Assembly (NCBI GenBank): GCA_934202525.1
Contig: CAKPYB010000039.1
Coordinates: forward strand, 1 to 26,928
Length of the DNA: 26,928 bases
Direction of reading: 5' to 3'
Source: an uncultured Prevotella sp.
Lineage (GTDB): Bacteria; Bacteroidota; Bacteroidia; Bacteroidales; Bacteroidaceae
Position 1 is the first letter of the stretch. Every line of letters starts with the position of its first letter. Positions 7,441 through 17,379 of the stretch are shown piece after piece. A program made the translations under genes and the position numbers. Under the pieces are notes generated by a model. That model was not told where the DNA came from and made no database searches. It saw only the letters and a list, made by a program, of their open reading frames with translations.

Positions 7441-7965
7441 ATGGAAAATGAAGTTTTAAAAGCCATCAGGGAAAGAAGAAGCATTCGTCGCTTCAAGGCA
7501 GACCAGATTACCGACGAAGAGTTGAAGACAGTATTGGAGGCCGGTACATGGGCTGCTACAGGTCATGGAACCCAGGAACCTTTCATCGTTGCCGTTCAGA
7601 ATCCTGAGATTTGCGCACAACTTCGAAAGATGAACGCAGAAATCATGGGTGTAGAGAGTGACCCTTATTACGGAGCGCCAACTATCGTTATCGTTCTGGC
7701 ACCAGCAAGCAACGTTAACGGTGTGAAAGATGGCAGCCTTATCTTAGGCAATATGATGCTTGCTGCCCACTCTATCGGCCTTTCTTCCTGCTGGATCAAC
7801 CGTGAAGACGGTATGTTCGCATCAGAAGAAGGAAAGAAACTGATGAAAGATTGGAATCTTCCAGAGGGATTGATGGGTGTCGGTGCCTTAGCGTTGGGGT
7901 ATGCATCAGCGCATCCTCATACCGTAAAACCAAGAAAAGAAGATTACTACCGTATTATCAAATAA
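7441..7965 (+). CDS. Nitroreductase family protein (FMN-dependent)
   Basis: 174 aa, the usual size for the single-domain nitroreductase family. FMN-binding RERRSIRRF (about 10-18) and the C-terminal GVGALALGYAS are visible, as is LGNMMLAAHSIGLSSCWIN in the middle. It should use NAD(P)H and FMN to reduce nitro or quinone-like compounds; the physiological substrate is unknown. It follows the C-S lyase gene closely in the same direction and is bounded by a strong bidirectional hairpin. Confidence 0.88.
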   Translation: MENEVLKAIRERRSIRRFKADQITDEELKTVLEAGTWAATGHGTQEPFIVAVQNPEICAQLRKMNAEIMGVESDPYYGAPTIVIVLAPASNVNGVKDGSLILGNMMLAAHSIGLSSCWINREDGMFASEEGKKLMKDWNLPEGLMGVGALALGYASAHPHTVKPRKEDYYRIIK

Positions 7966-7990
7966 AGGTACATCGCCCGATTTAAGGCAC

Positions 7991-8054
7991 ATATACATAT
8001 AATAAAAGGTCTCATGAATACTTTTCTTCATGAGACCTTTTATTATATGTATAT
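7991..8054. terminator. 28-bp perfect inverted repeat, bidirectional terminator
   Basis: The arm 7991-8018 is exactly complementary to 8027-8054, with an 8-nt loop TACTTTTC. The G/C-rich part (AGGTCTCATGAA) is flanked by A/T-rich AATAAAA on both sides, so the transcript from either strand has a hairpin followed by a U-rich stretch. It lies between the convergent nitroreductase and waaA genes. Confidence 0.88.
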
Positions 8055-8064
8055 AAAGGAGCTA

Positions 8065-9327
8065 TTACAACTTTACACTTGCCAAGACCTTATCTGTAGC
8101 GCCAGCCAAATGAGCCACGAAGGCTCCTGCCTTATCGCCAGCCTGCTTCAGGAAGGCCTCATCATTCATCAGAGAACTCATCAAACCTGAGAAATCCTCA
8201 TAGGTATTGATTTCAAAACCTCCACCCGATTTCAGCAAGCCCTGAGCCTCCTGGAACTTTTTATTGTTCGGACCGAAGATAACCGGCATATTCCATACGG
8301 CAGCCTCCAGGGTGTTATGAATACCCACACCAAAGCCACCACCGATATAAGCCACATCACCATAGTTGTACATACTGCTCAACAATCCGAAACAATCGAT
8401 GATCAAGACATCAGCCTCTGCAGCTTCTTCAGGAGTTGTTTGCGTATAGCGCACCACCTTCTTGTCCTTTATCAGAGAAAGAATCAACTTCAGATGCTCT
8501 TCAGCAATGACATGAGGAGCAATCAACAGACGCCAATCCTTGTGCTCATTAAAGAAAGGTATAAAGATATTCTCATCTGGTGGCCAAGAGCTACCGGCAA
8601 CAAATACCTTGAAATCATGATGAGGCACATCCGCAGACTGAGATGAAGCCACTCCTGTTCTGAAAGCCTCGCAAATAGGCAATTTCTTTGCAGCCTCCTT
8701 TATCTGGAGAACACGATCGAAACGGGTATCGCCTACCACGTCTACATCCTTGATACCGATACCTTCGAGCAATCGCTTGCTTTCCTCATTCTGCACGAAG
8801 AAACGGGTAAAGCACTTCAGCACGCCAGCATAGTTTCTGCCATACCATTTGAAGAACACCTGATCCTCACGGAAGATACTACTCACACTATAAGTAGGAA
8901 TGTTGCGATGCTTCAGGATATGAAGGAAATTAGACCAGAACTCATATTTGATAAAGAAAGCCATCACCGGACGAACCAATCTAAGGAAACGGATGGCGTT
9001 CAACCGAGTATCCACCGGCATATAACAGATGATGTCAGCTCCCTCATAGTTCTTGCGCACCTCATAACCTGAAGGAGAATAGAAGGTAAGCAAAATCTTA
9101 TACTGCGGATATTCCTTGCGGATGCGTTCCATCAAAGGTCGTCCCTGTTCAAACTCACCGAGCGATGCAGCATGAAACCAAATGTACTTAGCGTTAGGAT
9201 CCACCTTCTGCTTCAATATTTTGAAAGCCTCACGCTCACCACGCCACATCTTGCGCACCTTTTCATTGAACAAGCTTGCAATGGCTATGCCCCAAAGTAC
9301 GAAATATATTACGATATTATAGACCAT
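8065..9327 (-). CDS. waaA: 3-deoxy-D-manno-octulosonic acid (Kdo) transferase
   Basis: 420 aa, normal for WaaA/KdtA (GT30). An N-terminal membrane anchor (about 2-20, YNIVIYFVLWGIAIASLF) is followed by the glycosyltransferase N domain with HAASLGEFEQG, where E58 matches the catalytic Glu, and a C-terminal GT-B half with VAGSSWPPDE, DVLIIDCFGLLSSMY and YIGGGFGVGIHNTLEAAVW. It adds Kdo to lipid A precursor at the cytoplasmic face of the inner membrane. It lies 90 bp downstream of gltX in the same direction, with an inverted repeat in the gap. Confidence 0.93.
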   Translation of the reverse strand: MVYNIVIYFVLWGIAIASLFNEKVRKMWRGEREAFKILKQKVDPNAKYIWFHAASLGEFEQGRPLMERIRKEYPQYKILLTFYSPSGYEVRKNYEGADIICYMPVDTRLNAIRFLRLVRPVMAFFIKYEFWSNFLHILKHRNIPTYSVSSIFREDQVFFKWYGRNYAGVLKCFTRFFVQNEESKRLLEGIGIKDVDVVGDTRFDRVLQIKEAAKKLPICEAFRTGVASSQSADVPHHDFKVFVAGSSWPPDENIFIPFFNEHKDWRLLIAPHVIAEEHLKLILSLIKDKKVVRYTQTTPEEAAEADVLIIDCFGLLSSMYNYGDVAYIGGGFGVGIHNTLEAAVWNMPVIFGPNNKKFQEAQGLLKSGGGFEINTYEDFSGLMSSLMNDEAFLKQAGDKAGAFVAHLAGATDKVLASVKL

Positions 9328-9366
9328 GATATTACTATTATTGGTTGCTATCTATAAATACGTGAA

Positions 9367-9404
9367 CTCTCTGAATAGCCTTCAGCAGAAAGCCATTCAG
9401 AGAG
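9367..9404. repeat. Inverted repeat in the gltX-waaA gap
   Basis: CTCTCTGAAT (9367-9376) pairs with ATTCAGAGAG (9395-9404), with an 18-nt inner segment that can pair weakly. No T-run follows on either strand, so it is more likely an mRNA-stability or processing hairpin than a terminator. Confidence 0.6.
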
Positions 9405-9417
9405 AAATTATTGTGAA

Positions 9418-10935
9418 TTAACCCAAAACTTCGATTGCCTTGCGAAGACGGCGAAGAGTTTCCTCCTTGCCGAGGAAGGCTGAGATATCGAACATACCCG
9501 GGCCCTTACCCTCACCTACGAGAGTCAGACGGAATGCGTTCATCACATCACCGAGTTTATAGCCCTTATCCTCTACCCATTTCATCACGATAGGCTCCTG
9601 ACCTTCGATAGAGAAATCCTCAATACCTTCAAGCACATCAGCAAGTTCTGTCATCTGCTGTGCAGAATATTCCTTCCAGCGCTTCTTGGCTGTCTTGGCA
9701 TCATACTCTGTAGGAGCAATGAAGAAGAAAGAACACAATGGCCACAGTTCATAGACGAAGTTCACACGGTCCTTCATCATGTGTACCACCTGCTTTACGC
9801 GGTCCAAAGTTTCCTCTACACCATTGTTGGCAACAATAGGAGCAAAGAGGTTAGCAATTTCATCATCGCTCTTCATCAGAATGTATTCGTGGTTGAACCA
9901 GATACCCTTCTTAAAGTCGAACTTAGCACCAGCCTTAGAGCAACGGGAAATATCGAAAGCCTTCACCAACTCATCAAGAGAGAAAATTTCCTGTTCTGTA
10001 CCAGGATTCCAGCCGAGGAGCGCCAGGAAGTTGACTACAGCCTCTGGGAAGTAACCACTCTCACGATAACCGGAAGAAACCTCGCCAGTCTTAGGATCAT
10101 GCCACTCCAGTGGGAATACAGGGAAACCGAGGCGGTCGCCATCACGCTTACTCAACTTACCTTTACCCTCTGGCTTGAGAAGCAAAGGAAGATGTGCAAA
10201 ACGAGGCATGGTATCTTCCCAACCGAAAGCCTTATAAAGAAGTACGTGCAAAGGAGCACTTGGCAACCACTCCTCACCGCGGATTACATGAGAGATTTCC
10301 ATCAAGTGGTCGTCTACGATATTTGCCAGGTGATAAGTTGGCAATTCATCAGCACTCTTGTAAAGCACCTTATCATCCAGGATATCGCTCATTACCTTCA
10401 CGTCGCCACGAATCATATCGTTCACGTGAATCTCCTGTCCTGGTTCAATCTTGAAACGTACAGTATACTGCTTTCCGTCAGCAATCAGCTTATCAACCTC
10501 TTCCTTAGAAAGCGTCAGAGAGTTGCGCATCTGCATACGAGTATGAGCATCATACTGGAAATTCTGGATTTCGGCACGTTTTGCTTCCAACTCCTCAGGA
10601 GTATCAAAAGCAATATACGCCTTATCATTATCCAAGAGCTGCTGAACATACTGCTTATAAATATCACGACGTTCACTCTGGCGATAAGGTCCATGCTCTC
10701 CACCGAAACTTACACCCTCATCAAACTGGATACCCAGCCACTTGAAAGATTCCAGGATATATTCTTCGGCTCCAGGCACGAAACGATGAGAATCTGTATC
10801 CTCAATACGGAACACCAGCTCACCTCCATGTTGGCGAGCAAACAAATAATTATACAGAGCGGTACGAACACCGCCAATGTGCAATGCACCCGTTGGACTA
10901 GGGGCAAAACGCACCCTTACTTTTCTATCTGCCAT
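9418..10935 (-). CDS. gltX: Glutamate--tRNA ligase
   Basis: 505 aa class I aminoacyl-tRNA synthetase. The HIGH-type signature is seen in [14 protein letters not shown] (10-22) and the KMSKS-type signature in KLSKR (260-264). [20 protein letters not shown] is typical of GltX. The C-terminal anticodon-binding helices fill the rest (about 330-505). It charges tRNA-Glu, and in organisms lacking GlnRS may also charge tRNA-Gln; that cannot be judged here. It is divergent from the PgpH-type gene, with a minus-strand -7 box at 10967-10974. Confidence 0.97.
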   Translation of the reverse strand: MADRKVRVRFAPSPTGALHIGGVRTALYNYLFARQHGGELVFRIEDTDSHRFVPGAEEYILESFKWLGIQFDEGVSFGGEHGPYRQSERRDIYKQYVQQLLDNDKAYIAFDTPEELEAKRAEIQNFQYDAHTRMQMRNSLTLSKEEVDKLIADGKQYTVRFKIEPGQEIHVNDMIRGDVKVMSDILDDKVLYKSADELPTYHLANIVDDHLMEISHVIRGEEWLPSAPLHVLLYKAFGWEDTMPRFAHLPLLLKPEGKGKLSKRDGDRLGFPVFPLEWHDPKTGEVSSGYRESGYFPEAVVNFLALLGWNPGTEQEIFSLDELVKAFDISRCSKAGAKFDFKKGIWFNHEYILMKSDDEIANLFAPIVANNGVEETLDRVKQVVHMMKDRVNFVYELWPLCSFFFIAPTEYDAKTAKKRWKEYSAQQMTELADVLEGIEDFSIEGQEPIVMKWVEDKGYKLGDVMNAFRLTLVGEGKGPGMFDISAFLGKEETLRRLRKAIEVLG

Positions 10936-10966
10936 GTCTTTTTATAGCTATTTTCAAATTTTTCTG

Positions 10967-10974
10967 CAAATTTA
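10967..10974 (-). promoter_or_regulatory. Promoter -7 box for gltX-waaA
   Basis: The minus strand reads TAAATTTG, a TAnnTTTG match, 31 bp before the gltX ATG. No clear -33 box is seen. Confidence 0.55.
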
Positions 10975-10982
10975 CATCTTTT

Positions 10983-11016
10983 TTTGCGATTTTAGCCGTT
11001 TTTTTTCGTATTTTCG
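10983..11016 (+). promoter_or_regulatory. Possible promoter for the 7TM-HD gene
   Basis: TTTG (10983-10986), a 22-bp spacer, then TATTTTCG (11009-11016), one mismatch from TAnnTTTG. It overlaps the region of the divergent gltX promoter. Confidence 0.45.
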
Positions 11017-11053
11017 CACTGTAAAACGAAATAAGTAAGAAAAAAGTAGGAAA

Positions 11054-13153
11054 ATGAGCATATTTAACAACCCAGAAGAGAACTATTGGCGCAATTTCGC
11101 CACAAAAACGGTTTTGATATTAATTACCGTTGCTATCATTGTTTGGTTCCTTCCTCGCAACGAAGGAAGGATGTTCAGGTATGATGTTGGAAAGCCATGG
11201 ATGTATGGTTCTGTCATCGCAAAATTTGACTTTCCAATCTATAAGACCGATGAAGCCATCAAGCGGGAACAGGATTCGCTGATGAAGCAATTCCAACCTT
11301 ATTATACTGTCAATGAATCCATCGGCAGCGAACAGGTGAGCCGTTTCCTGCACGACTTCAGCCAAGGTGTACCAGGTTTGCCAAAAGAATATGTGGGACT
11401 CATAGCCCACCAGCTTCAGCGCCTTTATCAGACCGGCATCATCGCTACCACGGAATATAATCGTATCTACAAAGATTCTACCAGTATGATACGAATTATC
11501 AACGGAAAGAATGTGAAGAGCGTACCTATCGGTTCGTTCTACTCTACTATTGCCGCTTACGAACGCATCTTCTACGATGAGAAACTGGCAACCCAGCGTC
11601 AACTTTTATCCCGTTGCAACCTTAACAATTATGTTGAAGCCAACGTCATATATGATAAGGAAAGAAGCGAGGCCGAGAAAGCCGACATGATGAGCAGCAT
11701 TCCACTGGCAAGCGGAATGGTGATGAGCGGACAGAAGATTGTGGACCGTGGAGAAGTGATTACGAACAACACCTATCGGGTGCTCAATTCATTCGATAAG
11801 GAGATGAAGCGCCGCAGCTCTACCCAGGAAGAACTGACAACCACAATCATCGGACAGGTACTGTTTATCTTCATTCTTGTCATGCTGTTTACCTCTTATC
11901 TCTCACTTTTCAGAAAAGACTATTTTGATAAGCCGCGCAGCATTACCATGCTTTATGCGATGATTACACTGTTCCCTATCTTTGTGTCACTCATGATGAA
12001 ACACAATTTCTTCAGTGTCTATATCATCCCATTTGCCATGGCGCCTATCTTCGTACGTGTGTTTATGGACTCGCGTACTGCTTTTATCAGCCACGTTACG
12101 ATGATTCTCATTTGTGCAGCAGCTGTAAAATACCAGTACGAGTTTATCATCGTACAGCTGGTAGCAGGTCTTGTTGCCATCTACAGTTTGCGTGAACTCA
12201 GCAAGCGCTCGCAGATATTCATCACAGCCCTGTTGGTGACTATCGCCAGCGGTATAGTATATCTTGCCCTTCAGCTGATGCAGGACAACCAGGTGTTCAA
12301 CGTAGATGCCAGCATGTATACCTATTTTACCGTAAACGGCATCTTCCTGCTACTCTCTTATCCGCTCATGTACATTATAGAAAAGATGTTTGGATTTACA
12401 TCTAATGTTACACTCTTCGAGTTGTCAAATACCAACAAGGGATTACTTCGCAACCTGAGTGAGATTGCTCCAGGCACCTTCCAGCATTCTATTACCGTAG
12501 GTAACCTGGCAGCAGAGATTGCCAACCGCATCAGAGCCAACAGTCTCCTGGTACGTACCGGAGCACTCTATCATGATATCGGTAAGATGACAAACCCTGT
12601 TTTCTTCACAGAGAATCAGGTGGGAGTTAATCCTCACGACCAGTTGAGCGACCTTGAGAGTGCACAGATTATCATAAGCCATGTTTCAGAAGGTCTGAAG
12701 ATGGCAGAGAAGATTGGTCTGCCAGGCATCATAAAGGATTTCATCACTACTCATCACGGAACGGGCATCACCAAGTATTTCTATATTAATTACTGTAATG
12801 CCCACCCTACAGAGGTGATTGACAAGTCGCAGTTCCAATATCCAGGACCGAACCCATTTACCCGCGAACAGGCTATCCTGATGATGGCAGATACGGTTGA
12901 AGCGGCTTCGCGCTCTCTGAACGAATATACTGAAGAAAGCATCAGCAACCTCGTCAATAAACTCATCGACGGACAGGTGGCAGATGGTTTCTTCAAGGAG
13001 TGCCCTATCACGTTCCGCGACATTGCGCTCGCTAAACAGGTACTCATCGAACGACTCAAGGCTATTTACCATACCCGTATTTCGTATCCTCACTTAAACG
13101 TGAGACAGAATGCCGGCAAAAAGGCGAGCCAAGAGCCGAAAGAACAAGAGTAA
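11054..13153 (+). CDS. PgpH-type 7TM-HD phosphohydrolase (HDIG domain)
   Basis: 699 aa. One N-terminal membrane segment (about 18-34) is followed by a ~230-residue extracytoplasmic 7TMR-HDED domain (about 40-258), a block of about seven membrane segments (about 265-445) and a cytoplasmic HD domain. HD residues visible are H478 in TFQHS, H507 and D508 in YHDIGK and H567/H568 in TTHHGTG, so the metal site looks intact. Relatives such as Listeria PgpH hydrolyse c-di-AMP; the same substrate is inferred here from family. The C-terminus ends in a basic tail rich in K, Q and E. It is a single-gene unit between its promoter and a clear terminator. Confidence 0.9.
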   Translation: MSIFNNPEENYWRNFATKTVLILITVAIIVWFLPRNEGRMFRYDVGKPWMYGSVIAKFDFPIYKTDEAIKREQDSLMKQFQPYYTVNESIGSEQVSRFLHDFSQGVPGLPKEYVGLIAHQLQRLYQTGIIATTEYNRIYKDSTSMIRIINGKNVKSVPIGSFYSTIAAYERIFYDEKLATQRQLLSRCNLNNYVEANVIYDKERSEAEKADMMSSIPLASGMVMSGQKIVDRGEVITNNTYRVLNSFDKEMKRRSSTQEELTTTIIGQVLFIFILVMLFTSYLSLFRKDYFDKPRSITMLYAMITLFPIFVSLMMKHNFFSVYIIPFAMAPIFVRVFMDSRTAFISHVTMILICAAAVKYQYEFIIVQLVAGLVAIYSLRELSKRSQIFITALLVTIASGIVYLALQLMQDNQVFNVDASMYTYFTVNGIFLLLSYPLMYIIEKMFGFTSNVTLFELSNTNKGLLRNLSEIAPGTFQHSITVGNLAAEIANRIRANSLLVRTGALYHDIGKMTNPVFFTENQVGVNPHDQLSDLESAQIIISHVSEGLKMAEKIGLPGIIKDFITTHHGTGITKYFYINYCNAHPTEVIDKSQFQYPGPNPFTREQAILMMADTVEAASRSLNEYTEESISNLVNKLIDGQVADGFFKECPITFRDIALAKQVLIERLKAIYHTRISYPHLNVRQNAGKKASQEPKEQE

Positions 13154-13180
13154 AGATACAATTCGTGAAGTTCTTATAGT

Positions 13181-13228
13181 CCTTTTTCTTGCACAGTTTT
13201 TAAAATCTGTGCAAGAGAAAGGGCTTTT
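13181..13228 (+). terminator. Rho-independent terminator of the 7TM-HD gene
   Basis: CCTTTTTCTTGCACAG (13181-13196) pairs with CTGTGCAAGAGAAAGG (13207-13222) with one mismatch; the loop is TTTTTAAAAT and CTTTTT follows. Confidence 0.88.
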
Positions 13229-13285
13229 TGCGTTAATATGTTTTAAATATTTAATAAAACCAATAGCGAAATAGAACATTATAAT

Positions 13286-13293
13286 TACCTTTG
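13286..13293 (+). promoter_or_regulatory. Promoter -7 box for the FadL-type gene
   Basis: TACCTTTG matches TAnnTTTG, 28 bp before the ATG at 13321. Because an in-frame ATT that could extend the ORF (13291) lies inside this box, the box supports the ATG at 13321 as the true start. Confidence 0.65.
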
Positions 13294-13320
13294 CGGACGT
13301 TTTTATTTAATATTATTAAG

Positions 13321-14922
13321 ATGAAGAAACTAAAATTAGTTGGTTTTGCCATTGCGATGGCTTGTGCAACCCCATCTTTTGCAGGCGGTTTGCTCACCAA
13401 CACCAATCAACATGTAGCATTCAACAGAATGATGAGCCGTGAGGCTTCAATTGGTATCGACGGTGTTTATTACAATCCAGCCGGAGTTGTATTCATGGGT
13501 GAAGGTCACCATCTTGCCATAAACTGGCAGTTGGCTTACCAGACACGTAGCATTGAAAATGATTATGCATTGTTCAAAAACAATGTGAACAATTCGATTA
13601 CTCCTCGTACTTTCAAGGGTGAGGCTTTTGCGCCTGTCATCCCTTCATTCCAGTATGCTTATAATAAAGGTAGATGGTCACTCCAGGCTAGCTTCGCCCT
13701 CACAGGTGGCGGCGGAAAGTGTACCTTCGATAATGGTCTTGGCTCTTTCGAGAAGATCGTAGCAGAGACAGCAATGGCTGCTTGCGGTTTGGCAAGAACT
13801 GTTGACAATGTATTGGGCAATACACTTGGACAGCCAGGAATGCAAATGTTTACAACCGACCAAGCATTCGGACAGAAAGGCGAATATAGTTACAATAGCT
13901 ATATGCATGGTCGTCAGTACTATTACGGTCTCTCTGTAGGTGCTGCATATAAATTCTGCGATAACTTCAGCGCATTTGCAGGTGTACGTGGCGTCTATGC
14001 TTCAACAAACTACTATGGATATGTTGAAAACATCAAGGTAGGCAACATGCCTCTTTACAAGGTACTCGACCCTAACAAGGAAAATGCAGCCAACATTGAA
14101 TTGAGCTGTGACCAGAGCGGCATCGGCTTTACTCCTATCATCGGTGTAGACTTCAAGACAGGCAAGTGGAACTTCTCTGCAAAATATGAGTTCAAGACTC
14201 GCATACGTTTGAAGAACAAGTCTGTAAATCAGGCTCCTAGTATCAGTGCTCTCCCAGACAACTTGTCCAGACAGATGGTTGGAACATTGACTCAGGTGTT
14301 CACAAATAAGGGTATGACTCCAGAGAAAGCTCAAGCTGTAGCTACAAATACTACTCAAGCAGTTTTGACTAACGATAATGTAGTAAAGACAATGGCTGGC
14401 TTGAAGACTCAGTTCGATACAGAGCTCGAAGAGGCTATCGGTGAATATGAGGATGGCAAGAAGATTGCTGGTGATATTCCTGCTTATCTGGCACTCGGTA
14501 TTGGTTATAGCCCTATCGATGCTGTTAGAGTAAACGTTGGTTTCCACTGGTTCGACGACAAGAATGCAACATCTTATAAGAATCGCAACAAGGAATTGAA
14601 GCGTGGTACATTAGAGTACAATGCCGGTGTTGAGGTAGATGTAAACAAGAAGATTACCTTGAGTACAGGTTGGCAGAATACCAACTATGGCTTGAGCGAT
14701 GAATACATGGACGACAAGTCATTCGTTGTCAGTTCAAACTCTGTAGCAGTTGGTGGTGTTTATCACATCAATAAGAAGATGGACTTGAACGTGGCTTACT
14801 TCCACACCTTCTATCAGCACAAGAAGACCTCTGAGAATGTAGAACAAATAGGAAAGACCTACAGCTCAGACTACACACGTAACAACAACGTATTCGCAGT
14901 AGGTCTTGACATCAACTTCTAA
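13321..14922 (+). CDS. OmpP1/FadL/TodX family outer-membrane transporter
   Basis: 533 aa from ATG 13321. A Sec signal peptide (MKKLKLVGFAIAMACATPSFA, about 21 residues) is followed by GGLLTNTNQHVAFNRMMSREAS and GVYYNPAG, the N-terminal hatch signature of FadL-type porins, where the NPAG turn is conserved. The rest alternates strands and loops and ends in VFAVGLDINF, with a terminal Phe fitting beta-barrel assembly. It probably passes hydrophobic compounds such as long-chain fatty acids across the outer membrane. A long charged loop (about 310-385) with few aromatic residues interrupts the strand pattern. It is a single-gene unit ending at the 14949-14984 terminator. Confidence 0.9.
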   Translation: MKKLKLVGFAIAMACATPSFAGGLLTNTNQHVAFNRMMSREASIGIDGVYYNPAGVVFMGEGHHLAINWQLAYQTRSIENDYALFKNNVNNSITPRTFKGEAFAPVIPSFQYAYNKGRWSLQASFALTGGGGKCTFDNGLGSFEKIVAETAMAACGLARTVDNVLGNTLGQPGMQMFTTDQAFGQKGEYSYNSYMHGRQYYYGLSVGAAYKFCDNFSAFAGVRGVYASTNYYGYVENIKVGNMPLYKVLDPNKENAANIELSCDQSGIGFTPIIGVDFKTGKWNFSAKYEFKTRIRLKNKSVNQAPSISALPDNLSRQMVGTLTQVFTNKGMTPEKAQAVATNTTQAVLTNDNVVKTMAGLKTQFDTELEEAIGEYEDGKKIAGDIPAYLALGIGYSPIDAVRVNVGFHWFDDKNATSYKNRNKELKRGTLEYNAGVEVDVNKKITLSTGWQNTNYGLSDEYMDDKSFVVSSNSVAVGGVYHINKKMDLNVAYFHTFYQHKKTSENVEQIGKTYSSDYTRNNNVFAVGLDINF

Positions 14923-14948
14923 ACATAACTACAATTATCATAATTAAA

Positions 14949-14986
14949 AGGCTACCCGTTCTTGCAACAAGTAACGGATAGCCTTT
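14949..14986. terminator. Terminator between fadL-type gene and priA
   Basis: AGGCTACCCGTT (14949-14960) pairs with AACGGATAGCCT (14973-14984) with one mismatch, with a nested CTTG-caa-CAAG, followed by TTTTC and TTTTT. It serves the plus-strand gene and, with its A-rich left side, possibly priA as well. Confidence 0.88.
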
Positions 14987-15048
14987 TTCTTTTTATTTAT
15001 CAATCCCATTTTCCACAATTCTACCAGAGAAAAGGTTGTTCTGACAAC

Positions 15049-17319
15049 TTACAACGGGTCTACATCATAATAAATCTGCAGAGCTCCATATCTCGGATCC
15101 TTTCCCATCTGTTGCTGAGCAAACTTCAGATATTCTCTTACCTTCTGCTGATCAATACCATTTTCCAGTTTGATAACAATCTTTCGAATGTTCATCGTCT
15201 TAACCCTAGCAACAGCAGGTTTATCGGGTCCCAGTACACGGCCGCCAAACCAGCTTCTCAGCGTTTTGCAGAGTTCATGGCTAGCCTGTTCGCACACCTT
15301 ATCATATTTATGTTTTACATACACATTAATCAGGTGGAAGAATGGCGGATAATGAAAAGTTCTTCTCTCCTCCAGAATACCCTGATACAAACCTGCATAA
15401 TCATTATTCACCACCTGTCCGATTACAGGCAAGTTAGGATTCTTGGTCTGTAGAATCACCAAGCCACGCTTACCTTTTCTTCCAGCTCTACCACTCACCT
15501 GTGCCATCATCATGAAAGCATGCTCGTAGGCGCGGAAATCGGGATAGTTGAGCATTGAATCTGCATTCAGGATGCCCACCACACTCACCTTGTCGAAATC
15601 GAGACCCTTAGAAACCATTTGCGTGCCTATCAGAAGATTCGTCCTGCCTTCAGAGAAGTCTGCGATCAGTCGTTCGTAGGCATTTCGTGTACGTGTCGTA
15701 TCCAAATCCATTCTGGCAATCTTGGCTTCCGGAAAGATTTCCGCTATCTGGTCTTCTATCTTCTCGGTACCAAAACCGCGTCCCATGATTTCCGTACTGC
15801 CACAGTTAGGACATTCCGTAGGAACCGGATAAGTGTAACCACAATAATGGCAAGTCAGCAGATTGATACTCTTATGCAACGTGAGCGAGACATCACAGTT
15901 CTTACATTTCGGCACCCAACCACATACCTTACATTCAACCATCGGCGCAAAACCACGACGATTCTGAAAGAGAATTGCCTGTTGCCCATTCTTCAAAGCT
16001 TCTCTTACTGCAGCCAGCAGCTGTGGAGAGAAAGGACCGCTCATCATCTTACGGTGGCGCAAGTCTTTTACATCTACCACCTGAATTTCCGGCAACTGAA
16101 TACCTTTGTATCTTGTTTTCAGCTCTACCAGGCCATACTTGCCTTGCTGCGCATTATAATAACTCTCCATTGAAGGCGTAGCCGTACCCAATAAAGTCTT
16201 AGCCCCATACATCTTGGCAAGCACTATGGCAGCACTTCTGGCATGGTAGCGCGGAGCGGGATCCTGTTGTTTGAAGGAAGTCTCGTGCTCTTCGTCTATG
16301 ATGACGAGTCCCAAATTCTTAAATGGCAGGAAGACGGCACTTCTTGCGCCTAGGATTACATCATAAGGGTGATCTGAGAGTTGTTTCTGCCAGATTTCTA
16401 CACGCTCAGCATCACTATATTTAGAATGATAGATGCCCAGCCGGTCACCGAAGACCCTATGCAGACGTTCCATGATTTGTACGGTCAGAGCGATTTCCGG
16501 CAGAAGATAGAGCACCTGCTTATGCTCCTCTATGGCTTTTCTGATAAGATGAATATAGATTTCCGTCTTTCCGCTGGATGTCACACCATGGAGCAATACG
16601 ACATCCTTTTTCATCATTTGCATCAGAATTCCATTATAGGCATCTTGCTGTGCCAATGAGAGTGGTTTAATCAGGTCTAGATGAGATTCTCCATTCGTAT
16701 TCAATCGTCCTATTTCCAATTCATAAGTAAAGAGAATTCCCCTGTCGATAAGCGCCTTGACAACAGCAGCCGTACAATGGCTCTCATTCATCAGTTCTTC
16801 CTTGGTCACTTTTTTTATGCCTTCCCTAGGCGTATCGCCATCAAGACTGTCCCAATGCGAGAGACTCAGAAAGGTGGTTAAAGTTTTGGCTTGCTTCAAG
16901 GCTCTCTGCACCAGGTTGAGCGCTACATGAAGTGCCTGCTCACTACGGTACGTACTGGCAAGTTCTACATAGAGTTCCATCTTGGGCTTGAATTTCTCTG
17001 TAGACTTCAGACCACCAGGCATAGCAGCATTATAGACATCGCCTAACGGAGCCATATAATAATAGCCAATCCATTGCCACAATCTCATCTGCTGAGGCAA
17101 CAGCGAAGGTGTATTGTCAAGTACCGCCTCGACTGGTTTGCAGGAGAATGCAGGCTTATCATCATGCAGCTGGGTAGCCATTGCGATATATTTCTTACTT
17201 TTACCAAGAGGAACCAGCAAGCGTACCCCAGGCACAACTTTCCCTTCCATCCCATCAGGGACAGAATAAGTAAAGGTTCCGTCGAGCGGAAGGGGTAATA
17301 TCACATCTACATACTTCAT
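15049..17319 (-). CDS. priA: Primosomal replication-restart helicase PriA
   Basis: 756 aa, full length. The N-terminal 3'-DNA-end binding domain (about 1-105) is followed by a winged helix, then superfamily 2 helicase motifs: Walker A GVTSSGKT (245-252), DEEH (342-345), GTATPS (379-384) and the C-terminal motif VSGRAGRKGK. Eight zinc-binding cysteines lie at C463, C466, C472, C475, C490, C493, C503 and C506, so both zinc sites look complete. It reloads the replisome at stalled forks. A minus-strand -7 box (17370-17377) just past the terminator of the upstream gene suggests it is transcribed on its own. Confidence 0.97.
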   Translation of the reverse strand: MKYVDVILPLPLDGTFTYSVPDGMEGKVVPGVRLLVPLGKSKKYIAMATQLHDDKPAFSCKPVEAVLDNTPSLLPQQMRLWQWIGYYYMAPLGDVYNAAMPGGLKSTEKFKPKMELYVELASTYRSEQALHVALNLVQRALKQAKTLTTFLSLSHWDSLDGDTPREGIKKVTKEELMNESHCTAAVVKALIDRGILFTYELEIGRLNTNGESHLDLIKPLSLAQQDAYNGILMQMMKKDVVLLHGVTSSGKTEIYIHLIRKAIEEHKQVLYLLPEIALTVQIMERLHRVFGDRLGIYHSKYSDAERVEIWQKQLSDHPYDVILGARSAVFLPFKNLGLVIIDEEHETSFKQQDPAPRYHARSAAIVLAKMYGAKTLLGTATPSMESYYNAQQGKYGLVELKTRYKGIQLPEIQVVDVKDLRHRKMMSGPFSPQLLAAVREALKNGQQAILFQNRRGFAPMVECKVCGWVPKCKNCDVSLTLHKSINLLTCHYCGYTYPVPTECPNCGSTEIMGRGFGTEKIEDQIAEIFPEAKIARMDLDTTRTRNAYERLIADFSEGRTNLLIGTQMVSKGLDFDKVSVVGILNADSMLNYPDFRAYEHAFMMMAQVSGRAGRKGKRGLVILQTKNPNLPVIGQVVNNDYAGLYQGILEERRTFHYPPFFHLINVYVKHKYDKVCEQASHELCKTLRSWFGGRVLGPDKPAVARVKTMNIRKIVIKLENGIDQQKVREYLKFAQQQMGKDPRYGALQIYYDVDPL

Positions 17320-17369
17320 ATCTAATATTCTTTAACCTTGAAATATCCACCATTCAGACTTTCGACTTG

Positions 17370-17377
17370 CAAAGTTA
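17370..17377 (-). promoter_or_regulatory. Promoter -7 box for priA
   Basis: The minus strand reads TAACTTTG, a TAnnTTTG match 51 bp before the priA ATG and immediately downstream of the preceding terminator's T-run. Confidence 0.6.
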
Positions 17378-17379
17378 GC

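Noticed and set aside
9781..10947. 388-codon plus-strand open frame antisense to gltX
   Set aside because: gltX on the other strand has both synthetase signatures and full length; the antisense frame shows no family motif, signal or promoter.
13291..13320. Upstream ATT start extending the FadL-type protein by 10 residues
   Set aside because: The region overlaps the -7 promoter box, and the signal peptide starts at ATG 13321.
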